Numbered from the stretch's first letter, positions 27,866-37,373 are shown. The stretch: DNA of 64,000 nucleotides from Massilia sp. Root133 (GCF_001426525.1 NZ_LMEW01000023.1:310001-374000), one strand, 5' to 3'. Notes: a model not told the origin generated them from the letters alone. Numbers and translations: made by a program.

Positions 27866-29494
27866 ATGACCACTTCCTCGCACGACAAGAATCCGTGGTG
27901 GCGCGAAGCCATCATCTACCAGGTCTACCCGCGCAGCTATCTCGACACGAATGGCGACGGGGTGGGCGACCTGCCGGGCATTACCGCCAAGCTGGATTAC
28001 ATCGCCAGCCTGGGCGTGGACATCGTCTGGCTGTCGCCATTCTTCAAGTCGCCGATGAAGGATTTCGGCTACGACATCGCGGACTACTGCGACGTCGACC
28101 CGCTGTTCGGCACCCTGGCCGATTTCGACGCGCTCGTCGCGAAGGCGCACAGCCTGGGCCTGAAGATCATGATCGACCAGGTGATGGCGCACACGGCCGA
28201 GAACCATCCGTGGTTCGTGGAGAGCCGCTCGAGCCGCGACAATCCGAAGGCCGACTGGTACGTGTGGTCCGATCCTCTCCCGGACGGCAACCCGCCCAAC
28301 AACTGGCTGTCCGTGTTCGGCGGCCCGGCGTGGCAGTGGGACAGCCGCCGCAAGCAGTACTACATGCACAACTTCCTCGTGAACCAGCCGCAGGTGAATT
28401 TTCATCATCCGGCCGTGCAGCAGGCGCACCTGGATTCGCTGCGCTTCTGGCTCGAGCGCGGCGTCGACGGCGTGCGCATGGACGCCTGCAACTTCCACTT
28501 CCACGACCGCTCGCTCCAGAGCAATCCGCCGGCCCTCGTGCGCGACACGTCGACCGTCACGGACGTGAACCCGTACGGCATGCAGGCCCACATCCACGAC
28601 AAGACCCAGCCCGAGAACATCGCGTTCCTGCAAAGGCTGCGCAAGCTGCTGGACGAATACGGCGCCGTCGCGATCGGCGAAGTGGGCGCGGACGATTCGC
28701 TGGCCGTCATGGCCGACTACACGTCGGGCGGCGACAAGCTGCACATGGCCTACAGCTTCAACCTGCTCACGCCCCAGTTCTCCAGCCGCCATATCCGCCG
28801 CCAGGTCGAGGAATTCAATGCGCGCGTGAAGGACGGCTGGGCCTCGTGGTCGGTCGGTAACCACGACAGTATTCGCGTCGCCACGCGCTGGTCCGCCGGC
28901 GAATGGACGCCGGCCTTGTCCAAGCTCGTGCTGGCATTGCAGCTGTCGCTGAAAGGCACGCCGTGCCTGTACCAGGGCGACGAGCTGGCGCTGCCGGAAG
29001 CGGACGTTCCCTATGAGCTGCTGCAGGACCCGTACGGCATCACGTTCTGGCCGGAGTTCAAGGGCCGCGACGGCTGCCGCACGCCGATGCCCTGGACGCG
29101 CGCAACGCCGAACGCCGGCTTCACCACCGGCAAACCGTGGCTGCCGGTGCCGCCGGAGCACGTGTGCCTGGCCGAGGAAGGCCAGGACAAGGACCCGCAA
29201 TCGACGCTGAACTTCGCGCGCAACATCATCCAATGGCGCCGCGGCCTGCCGCAGCTGACGCGCGGCGACATCGCGTTCTTCGACGTGCCGGAACAGGCGC
29301 TGGCGCTGCGCCGCGACGAGGCAGGCTTCCCGTCGGTGCTGGCCGTATTCAACGTGACCAATGCGCCGCTGACGTTCGACTGGCCCGAAGCGGCGGGTGC
29401 GAAGAAGCTCGAAGGCCACGGCCTGTCCGGCGACGTGAACGGCACGACCGTCACGCTGCCCCCGTACGGCGGCTGGTTCGGTACAATCGCATAA
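27866..29494 (+). CDS. Alpha-glucosidase, GH13_23-like
   Basis: Cytoplasmic enzyme (no signal peptide) of 542 residues that releases glucose from maltose or maltodextrins, feeding the overlapping glucokinase. The catalytic Asp is in GVRMDACNFHF, the acid Glu in AIGEVGA and the third acid in SVGNHDS. The Asn-Phe-x-Phe after the nucleophile resembles the GH13_23 enzymes XgtA and HaG, some of which also transglucosylate. The ATG at 27866 follows GGAGAG. The stop TAA shares its last base with the ATG of the next gene, a strong sign of coupling. Trehalose-type or isomaltose activity cannot be excluded. Confidence 0.92.
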   Translation: MTTSSHDKNPWWREAIIYQVYPRSYLDTNGDGVGDLPGITAKLDYIASLGVDIVWLSPFFKSPMKDFGYDIADYCDVDPLFGTLADFDALVAKAHSLGLKIMIDQVMAHTAENHPWFVESRSSRDNPKADWYVWSDPLPDGNPPNNWLSVFGGPAWQWDSRRKQYYMHNFLVNQPQVNFHHPAVQQAHLDSLRFWLERGVDGVRMDACNFHFHDRSLQSNPPALVRDTSTVTDVNPYGMQAHIHDKTQPENIAFLQRLRKLLDEYGAVAIGEVGADDSLAVMADYTSGGDKLHMAYSFNLLTPQFSSRHIRRQVEEFNARVKDGWASWSVGNHDSIRVATRWSAGEWTPALSKLVLALQLSLKGTPCLYQGDELALPEADVPYELLQDPYGITFWPEFKGRDGCRTPMPWTRATPNAGFTTGKPWLPVPPEHVCLAEEGQDKDPQSTLNFARNIIQWRRGLPQLTRGDIAFFDVPEQALALRRDEAGFPSVLAVFNVTNAPLTFDWPEAAGAKKLEGHGLSGDVNGTTVTLPPYGGWFGTIA

Positions 29495-31356
29495 TGGAAG
29501 AGCAACCAGACAATACGCGCACCGCGTTCGCCGACGGCCCGCGCCTGTTGGCCGACATCGGCGCGACGCACGCGCGCTTCGCGCTGCAGACCGCACCCGG
29601 CACCTATCGCTCGGTGCGCGTGCTGAAGTGCGACGACTACTCGGGCATTGTCCCGATGCTGCGTTTCTACCTCGCCGAACACGCGGACACGCGCCTGCAC
29701 CACGGCGCGCTCGCGCTCGCGAACCCTGTCGACGGCGACTATGTGCGCATGACGAACCGGCCGTGGGAATTCTCCACGGACGCCGTGCGGCGCGAGCTTG
29801 GGCTGGACACCCTATTGATCGTGAACGACTTCACGGCGCTGGCGATGGCGATCCCGGGCCTGAAGGAATCGGACCTGATGCAGGTCGGTCCCGGCAAACC
29901 CGTGCCGGGCGCCGTGCTGGGCGTGCTCGGACCGGGCACGGGCCTGGGTGTCTCCGGCGGCATTCCGACCGTCGACGGCTTCGTCACCCTCGGCAGCGAA
30001 GGCGGCCACGTCAACTTCGCACCGAGCGACGAGCGCGAGTTCGCGATCCTGCAGACCGCGTGGCGCGAATGGAGCCACGTGTCGAACGAGCGCCTGATCT
30101 CCGGCCCCGGCATGGAGATCATCCATCGCGCGCTCGCCGAGCGTAACAAGGTGGATGCGCCCGCGCGCACGTCCGCCGAGATCATCACCGGTGCGCTCGA
30201 CGACCACGATGCGTTGTGCCTGGAAGTGCTCGAATGCTTCTGCGGCATGCTGGGCGGCGCCGCGGCGAACCTGGCGGTGACGCTGGGTGCGTTCGGCGGC
30301 ATCTTCATCGGCGGCGGCATCGTGCCGCGCCTGGGCGAGTGGTTCAGGACGTCGCCGTTCCGCACGCGCTTCGAAGCGAAGGGCCGTTTTTCCAGCTACC
30401 TGTCCGACATCCCGACGTACGTGATCTCGACGCCGCACGTGGCGTTCGACGGTGTCGCGAACATCCTGTCGGAACACCTGCGCGGCCGCAGCGGCGGCAA
30501 CACGCTGATGGACCGCATCCACAAGCTGCGCCCGGAACTGACGCCGGCCGAGCAGCGCGTGGCGGCCCTCGTGCTGGAACAGCCGCGCCTCGTGCTGAAC
30601 GAACCGATCGCCGGCATCGCGAAGCTGGCGGACGTGAGCCAGCCGACGGTGATCCGCTTCTGCCGCTCGCTCGGTTTCCTCGGCCTCGCCGATTTCAAGC
30701 TGAAGTTCGCGAGCAGCCTGACGGGATCGATCCCCGTGCGCCACAGTCAGGTGCGCGGCAGCGACAGCACGCACGACCTGTCGGCGAAGGTCATCGACAA
30801 CACGATCTCGGCGATCCTGCAGTTCCGCGACCAGCTGGACGTGCGCGCCATCGACCGCGCGATCGAACTGGTGAGCCGCGCGAAACGGGTGGAGTTCTAC
30901 GCGATGGGGAATTCGCGCGTGGTGGCGCTGGACGGCCAGCACAAGTTCTTCCGCTTCCGCATCCCGACGGCGCTGTACGGCGACTCGCATTTGTTCAAGC
31001 TGGCGGCCGAGCTGCTGGGACCGGGCGACGTCGTCGTCGCGATCTCGAACTCGGGCCGCCTGCCGGACCTGCTGTCGGCCGTGGATGCGGCGCGCGCGGC
31101 CGGTGCCGACGTCATCGCGATCTGCAACAGCCAGTCGCCGCTCGCGCGCCGCGCGGACGTGCTGCTGGCCGTGGATCACGCGGAGGACAGCACGCACTTC
31201 CTCGCGATGATTTCGCGGATCCTGCAGCTGCTCCTCATCGACATCATGGCCGTTGGCATCTCCGTCGACGTGCATCATGCGCGGGCGCTGCCGCCGGCGG
31301 CGGTGGAGGGGGAGGGCGAGGGCCGCAGGGCGCTCATCTCGCACCTCGACAGCTAG
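29494..31356 (+). CDS. glk: Glucokinase fused to HexR/RpiR-type regulator, copy 2
   Basis: Glucokinase-RpiR fusion of 620 residues. The kinase half has LLADIGATHARFAL, NDFTALAMA, GPGTGLGVSG and EGGHVNFAP; the HTH has SQPTVIRFCRSLGF; the SIS domain has MGNSRVVALD and AISNSGRLP. It aligns end to end with the copy at 16631, with the highest similarity in the HTH and SIS parts. The start overlaps the alpha-glucosidase stop (TAATG), so glucose released by that enzyme would be phosphorylated by its operon partner. The regulatory half may read the sugar phosphates formed and act on the HexR-like boxes in this window. That last step is inference. Confidence 0.93.
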   Translation: MEEQPDNTRTAFADGPRLLADIGATHARFALQTAPGTYRSVRVLKCDDYSGIVPMLRFYLAEHADTRLHHGALALANPVDGDYVRMTNRPWEFSTDAVRRELGLDTLLIVNDFTALAMAIPGLKESDLMQVGPGKPVPGAVLGVLGPGTGLGVSGGIPTVDGFVTLGSEGGHVNFAPSDEREFAILQTAWREWSHVSNERLISGPGMEIIHRALAERNKVDAPARTSAEIITGALDDHDALCLEVLECFCGMLGGAAANLAVTLGAFGGIFIGGGIVPRLGEWFRTSPFRTRFEAKGRFSSYLSDIPTYVISTPHVAFDGVANILSEHLRGRSGGNTLMDRIHKLRPELTPAEQRVAALVLEQPRLVLNEPIAGIAKLADVSQPTVIRFCRSLGFLGLADFKLKFASSLTGSIPVRHSQVRGSDSTHDLSAKVIDNTISAILQFRDQLDVRAIDRAIELVSRAKRVEFYAMGNSRVVALDGQHKFFRFRIPTALYGDSHLFKLAAELLGPGDVVVAISNSGRLPDLLSAVDAARAAGADVIAICNSQSPLARRADVLLAVDHAEDSTHFLAMISRILQLLLIDIMAVGISVDVHHARALPPAAVEGEGEGRRALISHLDS

Positions 31357-31363
31357 CTGTGAA

Positions 31364-31454
31364 ACCGTCGTTCCCGCGCAGGCGGGAACCCAATTTGCAC
31401 GCATCGCGATAACGCATGCAGAACTTGGGCCCCCGCCTGCGCGGGGGCGACGGT
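31364..31454. repeat. Double-hairpin palindromic repeat (short form)
   Basis: The element starts ACCGTCG and ends CGACGGT. Each end forms its own hairpin around GCGCAGGC or GCCTGCGC, and the two ends are complementary to each other. The centre contains CCCAATTTGCACGC. It sits between the convergent glucokinase-RpiR and fsr genes and may terminate both. Confidence 0.8.
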
Positions 31455-31461
31455 CTTAAGG

Positions 31462-32679
31462 CTATCTGCGCGCTTCGATCTTCGGCAAAAACGCCGCCAG
31501 AATCCCCAGCAACGGCAGGAACGACGCCAGCCGATACACCGTCTCGATCCCGGACACGTCCGCGAGATGCCCCATGGCCGCGGCACCGATGCCGCTGACG
31601 CCGAACATCAATCCGAAGAAGATCCCCGCGATCATGCCGACCTTGCCCGGCACGAGCTCCTGCGCGAACACGACGATCGCGGAGAACGCGGACGACATCA
31701 CCAGCCCGATCACCACGGACAGCACGCCGGTCCAGAACAGGTCCGCATACGGCAGCGCCAGCGTGAACGGCGCGGCACCGAGGATCGACACCCAGATCAC
31801 GCGCTTGCGGCCGATGCGGTCGCCGATCGGGCCGCCCGCGAACGTGCCGGCCGCCACGGCCGCGAGGAACACGAACAGGTACAGCTGCGCGGTGCCGACG
31901 GGGACGTGAAATTTCTCGATCAGGTAGAACGTGTAATAGCTCGACAGGCTCGCCATGTAGACGTATTTCGAGAACACGAGCATGGCCAGCACGGCCAGCG
32001 CGCGGATGACGGTCGCACGCGGCAGCGCCGGCCCTGCGTGCGCGGCGGCCTTGCGCGTGATCGTCTTCAGGTGGCTGCCATACCAGCGCGAGACGCCCAC
32101 GAGAACGATCACCGCGACGAGGATGAACAGCATGAACCACGCGATGCGGCCCTGGCCGCGGCCCACGATGATGGCGGCCGCCAGCAGCGGGCCGAATGCC
32201 GACCCGAGGTTGCCGCCGACCTGGAACAGCGACTGCGCGAAGCCGAAGCGTCCGCCGGACGCGAGCCGCGCCACGCGCGACGCTTCCGGGTGGAAGGTGG
32301 ACGAGCCGATGCCGATCATGCCCGCGGCCAGCAGCAACATCGGAAACGTGCCGGCGACGGCCAGCAGTGCGACGCCGGCCAGCGTCACGCACATCCCGGC
32401 CGGCAGCAGGAACGGGATCGGGCGCTTGTCGGTGTACAGGCCGATCCACGGCTGCAGCAGCGACGCGGTGCACTGGAACGTCAGCGTGATCAGGCCGACC
32501 TGCGTGAAGCTGAGCGCGAACTGTTCTTTCAATAGCGGGTAGATCGACGGCAGCACGGCCTGCACGCAATCGTTCAGCAGGTGCACGAAGGCGACGGAAA
32601 ACAGGATCTGGAGCACGGTCCCGGGCGCGGCGCTGGCCGGCCCGGTCGCCGTGACGGAAGGCGAGGTGGGCATGGTCAT
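31462..32679 (-). CDS. fsr: MFS efflux protein, fosmidomycin-resistance (Fsr) type
   Basis: Inner-membrane drug:H+ antiporter of 405 residues. Segments such as HLLNDCVQAVLPSIYPLL, GLITLTFQ, SSTFHPEASRVAR, FSKYVYMASLSSYYTFYL and VVFAQELVPGKVG closely match E. coli Fsr (406 residues), so the family assignment is strong. It begins at ATG 32679; a second Met two codons later is also possible. It is divergent from an AraC-type regulator of NimR form, which probably controls it. Substrates may include fosmidomycin or other small toxic compounds; this is inferred from the family only. Confidence 0.9.
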   Translation of the reverse strand: MTMPTSPSVTATGPASAAPGTVLQILFSVAFVHLLNDCVQAVLPSIYPLLKEQFALSFTQVGLITLTFQCTASLLQPWIGLYTDKRPIPFLLPAGMCVTLAGVALLAVAGTFPMLLLAAGMIGIGSSTFHPEASRVARLASGGRFGFAQSLFQVGGNLGSAFGPLLAAAIIVGRGQGRIAWFMLFILVAVIVLVGVSRWYGSHLKTITRKAAAHAGPALPRATVIRALAVLAMLVFSKYVYMASLSSYYTFYLIEKFHVPVGTAQLYLFVFLAAVAAGTFAGGPIGDRIGRKRVIWVSILGAAPFTLALPYADLFWTGVLSVVIGLVMSSAFSAIVVFAQELVPGKVGMIAGIFFGLMFGVSGIGAAAMGHLADVSGIETVYRLASFLPLLGILAAFLPKIEARR

Positions 32680-32761
32680 GGTGGTTTTTCCGATGAATGG
32701 CGGTCCAGTGTAATATCGGTAATTCAAGCGCATATTCCATTTTTCGTCGCGTAAGTGACAT

Positions 32762-33556
32762 ATGACGATCGCCCCGTCTCCCCGCTACCGCCAGAAATTC
32801 CGCAAGCTGCCGCGCAGCGTGACGGCCGTGCCGTCCGAAGTGCAGCACGGCGAACTCGTCGAAGCCCACAGCCACCCGTGGGTGCAGCTGCTGTATGCCA
32901 GCGAAGGCGTGATGCGGGTGCGCACGGCGCTGGGCGTGTGGATCATCCCGCCGCGCCGCGCACTCCTCATCGCGCCCGGCATCGTGCACGAGCTGACGAT
33001 GCTCAGCCGCGTCAATATGCGGACGCTGTACATCGAGAAGGCGGCGGCGGGCCGTCTCGTCGACGGGTGCAAGGTGCTGGAAGTGAGTCCGCTGCTGCGC
33101 GAGCTGATCCTGGCGCTGTCGGCGGAGCCCGTCGACTATCCGCCCGGCGGGCGCGGCGAGGCGCTGGCGCGGCTGATCCTGTCGGAACTGGAGGCCATGG
33201 AGACGGTGCCGATCGCCGTCCCGTGGCCGCGCGACCGCCGGTTGCAGGCCCTGTGCACGGACATCATGGCGCATCCCGCCAGCCAGCGCCGGCTCGACGA
33301 CTATGCGCTCGACGCGGGCGCCAGCGCGCGCACGCTGATCCGGCTGTTTCCCCGCGAGACGGGTCTGCACTACCGCCAGTGGGTGCAGCAGGTGCACCTG
33401 GCGCACGCATTCGAGATGCTGGCGCGCGGCGAGAGCGTGGGCAGGATCGCGGAGGCACTGGGCTATGCGAGCCCGAGCGCGTTCACGAGCATGTTCCGCA
33501 AGCTGCTCGGCAAGACGCCGCAGCATTACCTGGCGGAGTGGCGGGCGCGGGTGTGA
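32762..33556 (+). CDS. AraC-family regulator with cupin domain, NimR-like
   Basis: Regulator of 264 residues with an N-terminal cupin-like sensor (about 15-110, with HSHPWVQLLYASEGVMRV and APGIVHEL) and a C-terminal AraC HTH pair (LDDYALDAGASARTLIRLFPRETGL; GRIAEALGYASPSAFTSMFRKLLGKTP). The form matches E. coli NimR (YeaM), which represses a divergent MFS exporter. Here the divergent gene is fsr, 82 bp away, so an analogous efflux-control pair is likely. The ribosome site before ATG 32762 is weak. The inducer is unknown. Confidence 0.87.
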   Translation: MTIAPSPRYRQKFRKLPRSVTAVPSEVQHGELVEAHSHPWVQLLYASEGVMRVRTALGVWIIPPRRALLIAPGIVHELTMLSRVNMRTLYIEKAAAGRLVDGCKVLEVSPLLRELILALSAEPVDYPPGGRGEALARLILSELEAMETVPIAVPWPRDRRLQALCTDIMAHPASQRRLDDYALDAGASARTLIRLFPRETGLHYRQWVQQVHLAHAFEMLARGESVGRIAEALGYASPSAFTSMFRKLLGKTPQHYLAEWRARV

Positions 33557-33595
33557 ATCGATGAAGGGGAGGCGCCGCCGACCGGGGGAGGAGTG

Positions 33596-33627
33596 GCGCC
33601 ACCGTCCGCGCGAACGGGCGGTGGCGC
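33596..33627. terminator. Strong GC hairpin between convergent genes
   Basis: GCGCCACCGTCCG and CGGGCGGTGGCGC pair over 13 bp (one G-U) around CGCGAA. It lies after the NimR-like gene and before the stop of the convergent lipoprotein gene. It lacks a T tract. Confidence 0.45.
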
Positions 33628-33687
33628 TGCACGGTCAGCGGCAGCGTCCACGATAGACGCGTCGAATGGGGGCTGGTTTGTGGCCGA

Positions 33688-34137
33688 TCAACGCGACTTC
33701 AGTTCGACGTTGCGGATATTGCGCCGCCATTCGGCCAGCGATTGCACGGAATCATTGTCCAGGTCTTCGACGAGGATGTCGTCACCCTCGTACGACACGA
33801 GGAAGCTGGCGCGGCGGTGCACGTTCTGCTTGCGGTCTTCCACGAAGCTCAGCTGGTAATACTTTTTGCCTTCGATGACGCGCGGGGTCGGATCGTCCTC
33901 GATGACGGCACCGTGGGCCGCGCCATGCGAACGCTTTTCGATCTGCTCCGACCACGTCTTGAGTTCCGGCAGCGCCATCAGCGCGGCAATCGCCTGGTCG
34001 CGCGTGCGCGTGGGCACGGCCGGCGCCTGGACGGCGGCCGGCTTCGGCGGCGGCGCCGGTTTTTCGCCCTTGCAGGCGGCCAGCGCGGCCAGGGCGAAGA
34101 GGGTGGCGCTCAGCAGGCGGACGGGGCGTGCGGACAT
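33688..34137 (-). CDS. Putative lipoprotein of unknown function
   Basis: Not recognised as a named family. The 149-residue precursor has an Arg-containing N-terminus, a hydrophobic stretch and the lipobox LAAC, so the mature protein probably begins at Cys near residue 22 and is lipid-anchored. A Pro/Ala-rich linker follows (KPAPPPKPAAVQAPAVP), then a compact domain of about 100 residues with mixed charge (QLSFVEDR, ASFLVSYEGDDILVEDL). ATG 34137 is chosen because it starts the signal peptide. It is convergent with the NimR-like gene and downstream of the serine hydrolase on the same strand (56-bp gap), so the two may be cotranscribed. Confidence 0.75.
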   Translation of the reverse strand: MSARPVRLLSATLFALAALAACKGEKPAPPPKPAAVQAPAVPTRTRDQAIAALMALPELKTWSEQIEKRSHGAAHGAVIEDDPTPRVIEGKKYYQLSFVEDRKQNVHRRASFLVSYEGDDILVEDLDNDSVQSLAEWRRNIRNVELKSR

Positions 34138-34193
34138 GTTGGCAAGTTGGAAGGGAAAGAACCAGTCTAAACCAACTGGTGTTGCCCAGCAAC

Positions 34194-35876
34194 TTAACGG
34201 CTGGAGGGAGCCAGTGCGACCCGCGTGAACCGGACGTTGCGCGCTCGCTCCGTACCGATCGTGAACCCGGTGCAGCCATCGGTGCCGCACTGGTATTTGA
34301 GCGTGCCGAAGCCGGTTTCATAGTCGCGTTCGCCGTTGAAACCGAGCGTGACCGTGCCGCCCGGATAGGTCAGCACGAGGTCGCCGTCCTTGCCGGCGAT
34401 CGAATACAGGACGTGCAGCTCGTCGCTGTAGAAATCGCCTTCGACTCGCTTCAATTCGGCTGCGGAAGGCATCGGACGTGTGGTGCGGGTGGCGGGAATA
34501 TCCTGCTCGCCCCAGTGCAGGATGCCGCCCGCGACGATGCCGTCCGGGCCGGGTGGATCGAAGCTGAAGCGGGAGGCCGTCACCCTGGCGAAGAAATCGC
34601 GCTCGCCATAGGGAAACGCGGGCATTTTCGGGAATCCCATGCCGAGCGCCATCAGCCGGCCGTTCTCCTTGGTGAAGGCGATCCCCGATTGCGGCGACGT
34701 CGCGTAAAAGCCGACCAGCGCATCCAGCCGCGCAGGGTCGAGCCGGATTTCCTTGAACGTCTTCGCGGGTGCAACAGGAGCGGCCGGCTCCACGCCAGGG
34801 ATACGGTCCAGGGCCATGTCGGCGATCCTGCGCACGGTCTGGTACGTATCGATGTCGGCCGTGTTGGCGAGCACCATCACCGACACACGCTGATCGGGAA
34901 AACGCCACAGCTGGGTGCTGTAGCCGCCGATAGTGCCGCCATGCTCGACCATCCTCAGGCCACGGTAGGTATGGACAAACAGACCCGATGCGTACTCGAT
35001 CGGCTTGCCGTCATTGAGCACGCCGGTTGCCTGCATCTGCCTGACCACGTCCATGCCGCCGACGTGGCCGTCGTAGAAATTGCGATCCCACAGGGCCAGG
35101 TCGCCCAGCGTCGTCAACACGCCGCCGTCGCCGGCCATCGAGATGTTGACCGGCGCGAACTGGTAGCCGCCGGTGTCGGCGGGCACGTACGACAGGACAC
35201 GGCCGGGCACGAGGGTGCGGTAGTCCTGCTGGAACAGCGTGTGCGTCATACCGAGCGGGACGAAGATGCGTTCGCGTGCAAATTCGGGAAACGGTTTGCC
35301 GGCCACGTGCTCCACGATCCGCGCGAGCAGCACGTAGCCGGTGTTGGAGTAGTCCCATTCCTGGCCGGGTTCGAAGTTGAGTGTGCGCTGGCGCCTGATC
35401 AATGCCAGCGCCTTGTCCTCGTCGATGACGTCGCCCGGGCGCAGGCCCGCCATGGCCATCAGGTCGAAGTAGTCGCGCAATCCACTGGTGTGGTGCAGCA
35501 GGTGGCGGATCGTGATCTTCCTGCCGAAGTCCGGCACGTCGGGCAGGTACAGATGGACGTCGTCGTCGAGCGACAGCTTGCCGTCATTTGCCAGCAGGTG
35601 GATGGCGAACGCGGTGAACTGCTTGGACATCGACCCGATGAAGAACTCGGCGGACGGCGACATCGGCACGCCGCGCTCGATGTCGGCCATTCCGTAGCGC
35701 TTCGTCAGCACCACCTTGCCGTCGCGGATCACCCCGACGAGGGCGCCCGGCATGCCCGGCCGGTTCCATGGGGCGAACAGCGCGTCGATCTGACGTTCCG
35801 GCGACGGTGCGGGGGCGGCGATGCCGGCCAGGGGCAGGGCGGCCAGGAAGGCCGCAAGCAGTGCAAATCGTTTCAC
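34194..35876 (-). CDS. Exported serine hydrolase, beta-lactamase class C/penicillin-binding family
   Basis: Predicted periplasmic hydrolase of 560 residues. After a signal peptide (about 1-20) comes a class C-type transpeptidase fold with the catalytic SMSK, the YSN triad (DYSNTGYVLL) and HGGTIGG in place of KTG. A C-terminal extension of about 180 residues forms two beta-rich parts, as in many D-aminopeptidase or esterase relatives (DUF3471-like). The start is GTG with AGGAGG at good spacing; no nearby ATG has this. Substrate may be a peptide, ester or D-amino acid compound; a true beta-lactamase role is unlikely given the length and HxG motif. Confidence 0.87.
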   Translation of the reverse strand: MKRFALLAAFLAALPLAGIAAPAPSPERQIDALFAPWNRPGMPGALVGVIRDGKVVLTKRYGMADIERGVPMSPSAEFFIGSMSKQFTAFAIHLLANDGKLSLDDDVHLYLPDVPDFGRKITIRHLLHHTSGLRDYFDLMAMAGLRPGDVIDEDKALALIRRQRTLNFEPGQEWDYSNTGYVLLARIVEHVAGKPFPEFARERIFVPLGMTHTLFQQDYRTLVPGRVLSYVPADTGGYQFAPVNISMAGDGGVLTTLGDLALWDRNFYDGHVGGMDVVRQMQATGVLNDGKPIEYASGLFVHTYRGLRMVEHGGTIGGYSTQLWRFPDQRVSVMVLANTADIDTYQTVRRIADMALDRIPGVEPAAPVAPAKTFKEIRLDPARLDALVGFYATSPQSGIAFTKENGRLMALGMGFPKMPAFPYGERDFFARVTASRFSFDPPGPDGIVAGGILHWGEQDIPATRTTRPMPSAAELKRVEGDFYSDELHVLYSIAGKDGDLVLTYPGGTVTLGFNGERDYETGFGTLKYQCGTDGCTGFTIGTERARNVRFTRVALAPSSR

Positions 35877-36001
35877 GTGTCGTTCCTCCTTGCCAATGTG
35901 GTGAGGAAGTATGGCAGATGCTGAACAAAAATAGACGAGAATGGCAATTATTTTTTCCTATTGTTGGAATTCATAATTGCTACTACTTGGTAGTAAAAAT
36001 T

Positions 36002-36020
36002 GCGTATCATTGGAATTGAT
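36002..36020. promoter_or_regulatory. Possible Fur-box remnant before decayed receptor
   Basis: GCGTATCATTGGAATTGAT resembles the GCGAATCATTATCATT-type Fur sites before siderophore receptors. It lies at a sharp change from AT-rich to GC-rich DNA where the receptor relic begins. The match is partial. Confidence 0.25.
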
Positions 36021-36870
36021 CCGCGCCGCGACGACACCGCGGCCCGCATCGTCGTCCGCCACGACGCCCTCGTGAAATACGGCGACACCAACCTGTTCGA
36101 TACGCGCGGCGCTCGAGTGGGTGCGTTCGAGGGCGGCGGCATACTGGAGACGAAATTCAATGCCTCCGGCGGCTACACGGACAACGGCAGCGACCGCGAT
36201 GCGGGCGGCAATCCGGCCGTCGGTTTGCTCCGTCGCGACATTGCGTCGACGGCGCCGGCTTCGGCAGCGCGCGGTCATCGATGCGGCGTATGAACGCGAA
36301 TGGGCGGCGGGCGCGCGGTTCTCGGTGAGCGCATCGCAGCGCCGCATCGACGACACCACGCGCAACCTGGTCCGCTTCGATGCGGCTGCAGGCCGTTGGG
36401 CGTCGCAGCCGGAAAACGTCGGCGGCGCGACGACGCCCACGCTGCAGCTCGAAACGCATTTCCCGGTGCGGACGCTGGAACTGCGCGGCGACGTCGCGCA
36501 CAACTGGTCGCACGTGGATGCGGTGCCGGGCCCGGACAACCGGCTCGACCAGCAGGTGCCGCTGTCCGCGAACCTAGTCGCCGACTGGCGGCGCGACCGG
36601 TTCTCGGCCGGCGCCAACTTCGGGCTCCGCCAGGGCGGCCTTGTCCGCGTGTCGACGAACCAGACGGTCTATCTGCATGCGCAGCGCGACCTCGACGTCG
36701 ATGCGGCCTGGAAGCCGCGCGCGGGATCGGCACGGCGCGTGACGGCCGTGAACGTGCCGGGTTCGGACTTCGTCGACGACAGCCGCTACGCGACCATAGC
36801 CGGCGTGCTGCGCAACCGTATCATCAACGTACGCCGCCCGAGTGTACGGGCGGCGTTCGAGACCCCGTTC
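36020..36870 (+). pseudogene. TonB-dependent siderophore-type receptor relic (5' truncated, frameshifted)
   Basis: Two frames together give a continuous C-terminal receptor half. The first (about 36020-36259) includes the FEGGGILETKF and ASGGYTDNGSDRDAGGNPAVGLLRRDIA segments. The second (about 36262-36870) continues with RQRAVIDAAYERE, IDDTTRNLVRFDAAAGRW, GPDNRLDQQVPLSANLVADWR and a barrel end near AAFETPF. The join needs a one-base shift near 36260. No signal peptide, plug or start codon exists upstream, and no stop follows the last strand. It reads as the 3' remnant of a deleted receptor. The frameshift could be an assembly error, but the missing 5' part would still disable it. Confidence 0.75.
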
Positions 36871-36877
36871 CGAGCCG

Positions 36878-37300
36878 TCAGCCGCCGACCCGCAGCCCGT
36901 GTTCGTCGCACCAGCGGCGCAGCGCGGTCTGCGTTTCCTCGGTGCGGAAGCGCTGCCACGACTCGGTGGCGCCGCGCTCGTCGAGCAGGCGCTCGAAACC
37001 GTCGGTGTCTTCGGCGCGGACGAGGTCGCGGATCGTCGCCTGGTCGCCCGCGAGGTGCGTGGCGGCGAAGCGGAACACGAGCTGGTCGCCGATGCCGAGC
37101 GTGCTCGCGGGCGGCACGGCCACGTAGTCGCCGTCGCCTGCGTCCGGGTCGGCCGGCAGCGGCGCTTCCTCGTCCATGTAGTCGTCGTTGAGCAAATGGA
37201 TCATGCCCGTCGCGCGCGCGACGAGGGCCGTGGCGCGGCCTTCGCCATCGTCGACGACGAGGGCCGCGTGTTCGAGTTCGTCCAGGTTGACTGCCGCCAT
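36878..37300 (-). CDS. UPF0158-like protein of unknown function
   Basis: Soluble acidic protein of 140 residues. The N-terminal part has AAVNLDELEHAALVVDD and a loop of acidic residues (LPADPDAGDGDYVAVPP). The C-terminal helical part with FERLLDERGATESWQRFRTEETQTALRRW fits the UPF0158 pattern, in which a conserved F..F and W lie near the end. ATG 37300 follows GGAGGC; a longer frame has no ribosome site. It lies just downstream of groEL on the same strand but behind a strong terminator, so it needs its own promoter. The function of this family is not known to me. Confidence 0.65.
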   Translation of the reverse strand: MAAVNLDELEHAALVVDDGEGRATALVARATGMIHLLNDDYMDEEAPLPADPDAGDGDYVAVPPASTLGIGDQLVFRFAATHLAGDQATIRDLVRAEDTDGFERLLDERGATESWQRFRTEETQTALRRWCDEHGLRVGG

Positions 37301-37373
37301 GGTGCCTCCGCTTGAAGTCGATGCCGCCAGTATGCAGCGGCTGCGGTTCAAGGCTCGCACGGTTAGTCCGGAC

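Noticed and set aside
33742..34170. Plus-strand frame over the lipoprotein gene
   Set aside because: The minus-strand frame has a clear signal peptide and lipobox; the plus frame has no start signal.
34194..35876. Serine hydrolase as a true class C beta-lactamase
   Set aside because: The HGG motif instead of KTG, the 560-residue length and the C-terminal beta domains fit esterase/D-aminopeptidase relatives better.
35979..35993. TACTAC-TTG-GTAGTA as another HexR-like box
   Set aside because: The arms are in the opposite order (ACTAC...GTAGT) to the three candidate boxes.
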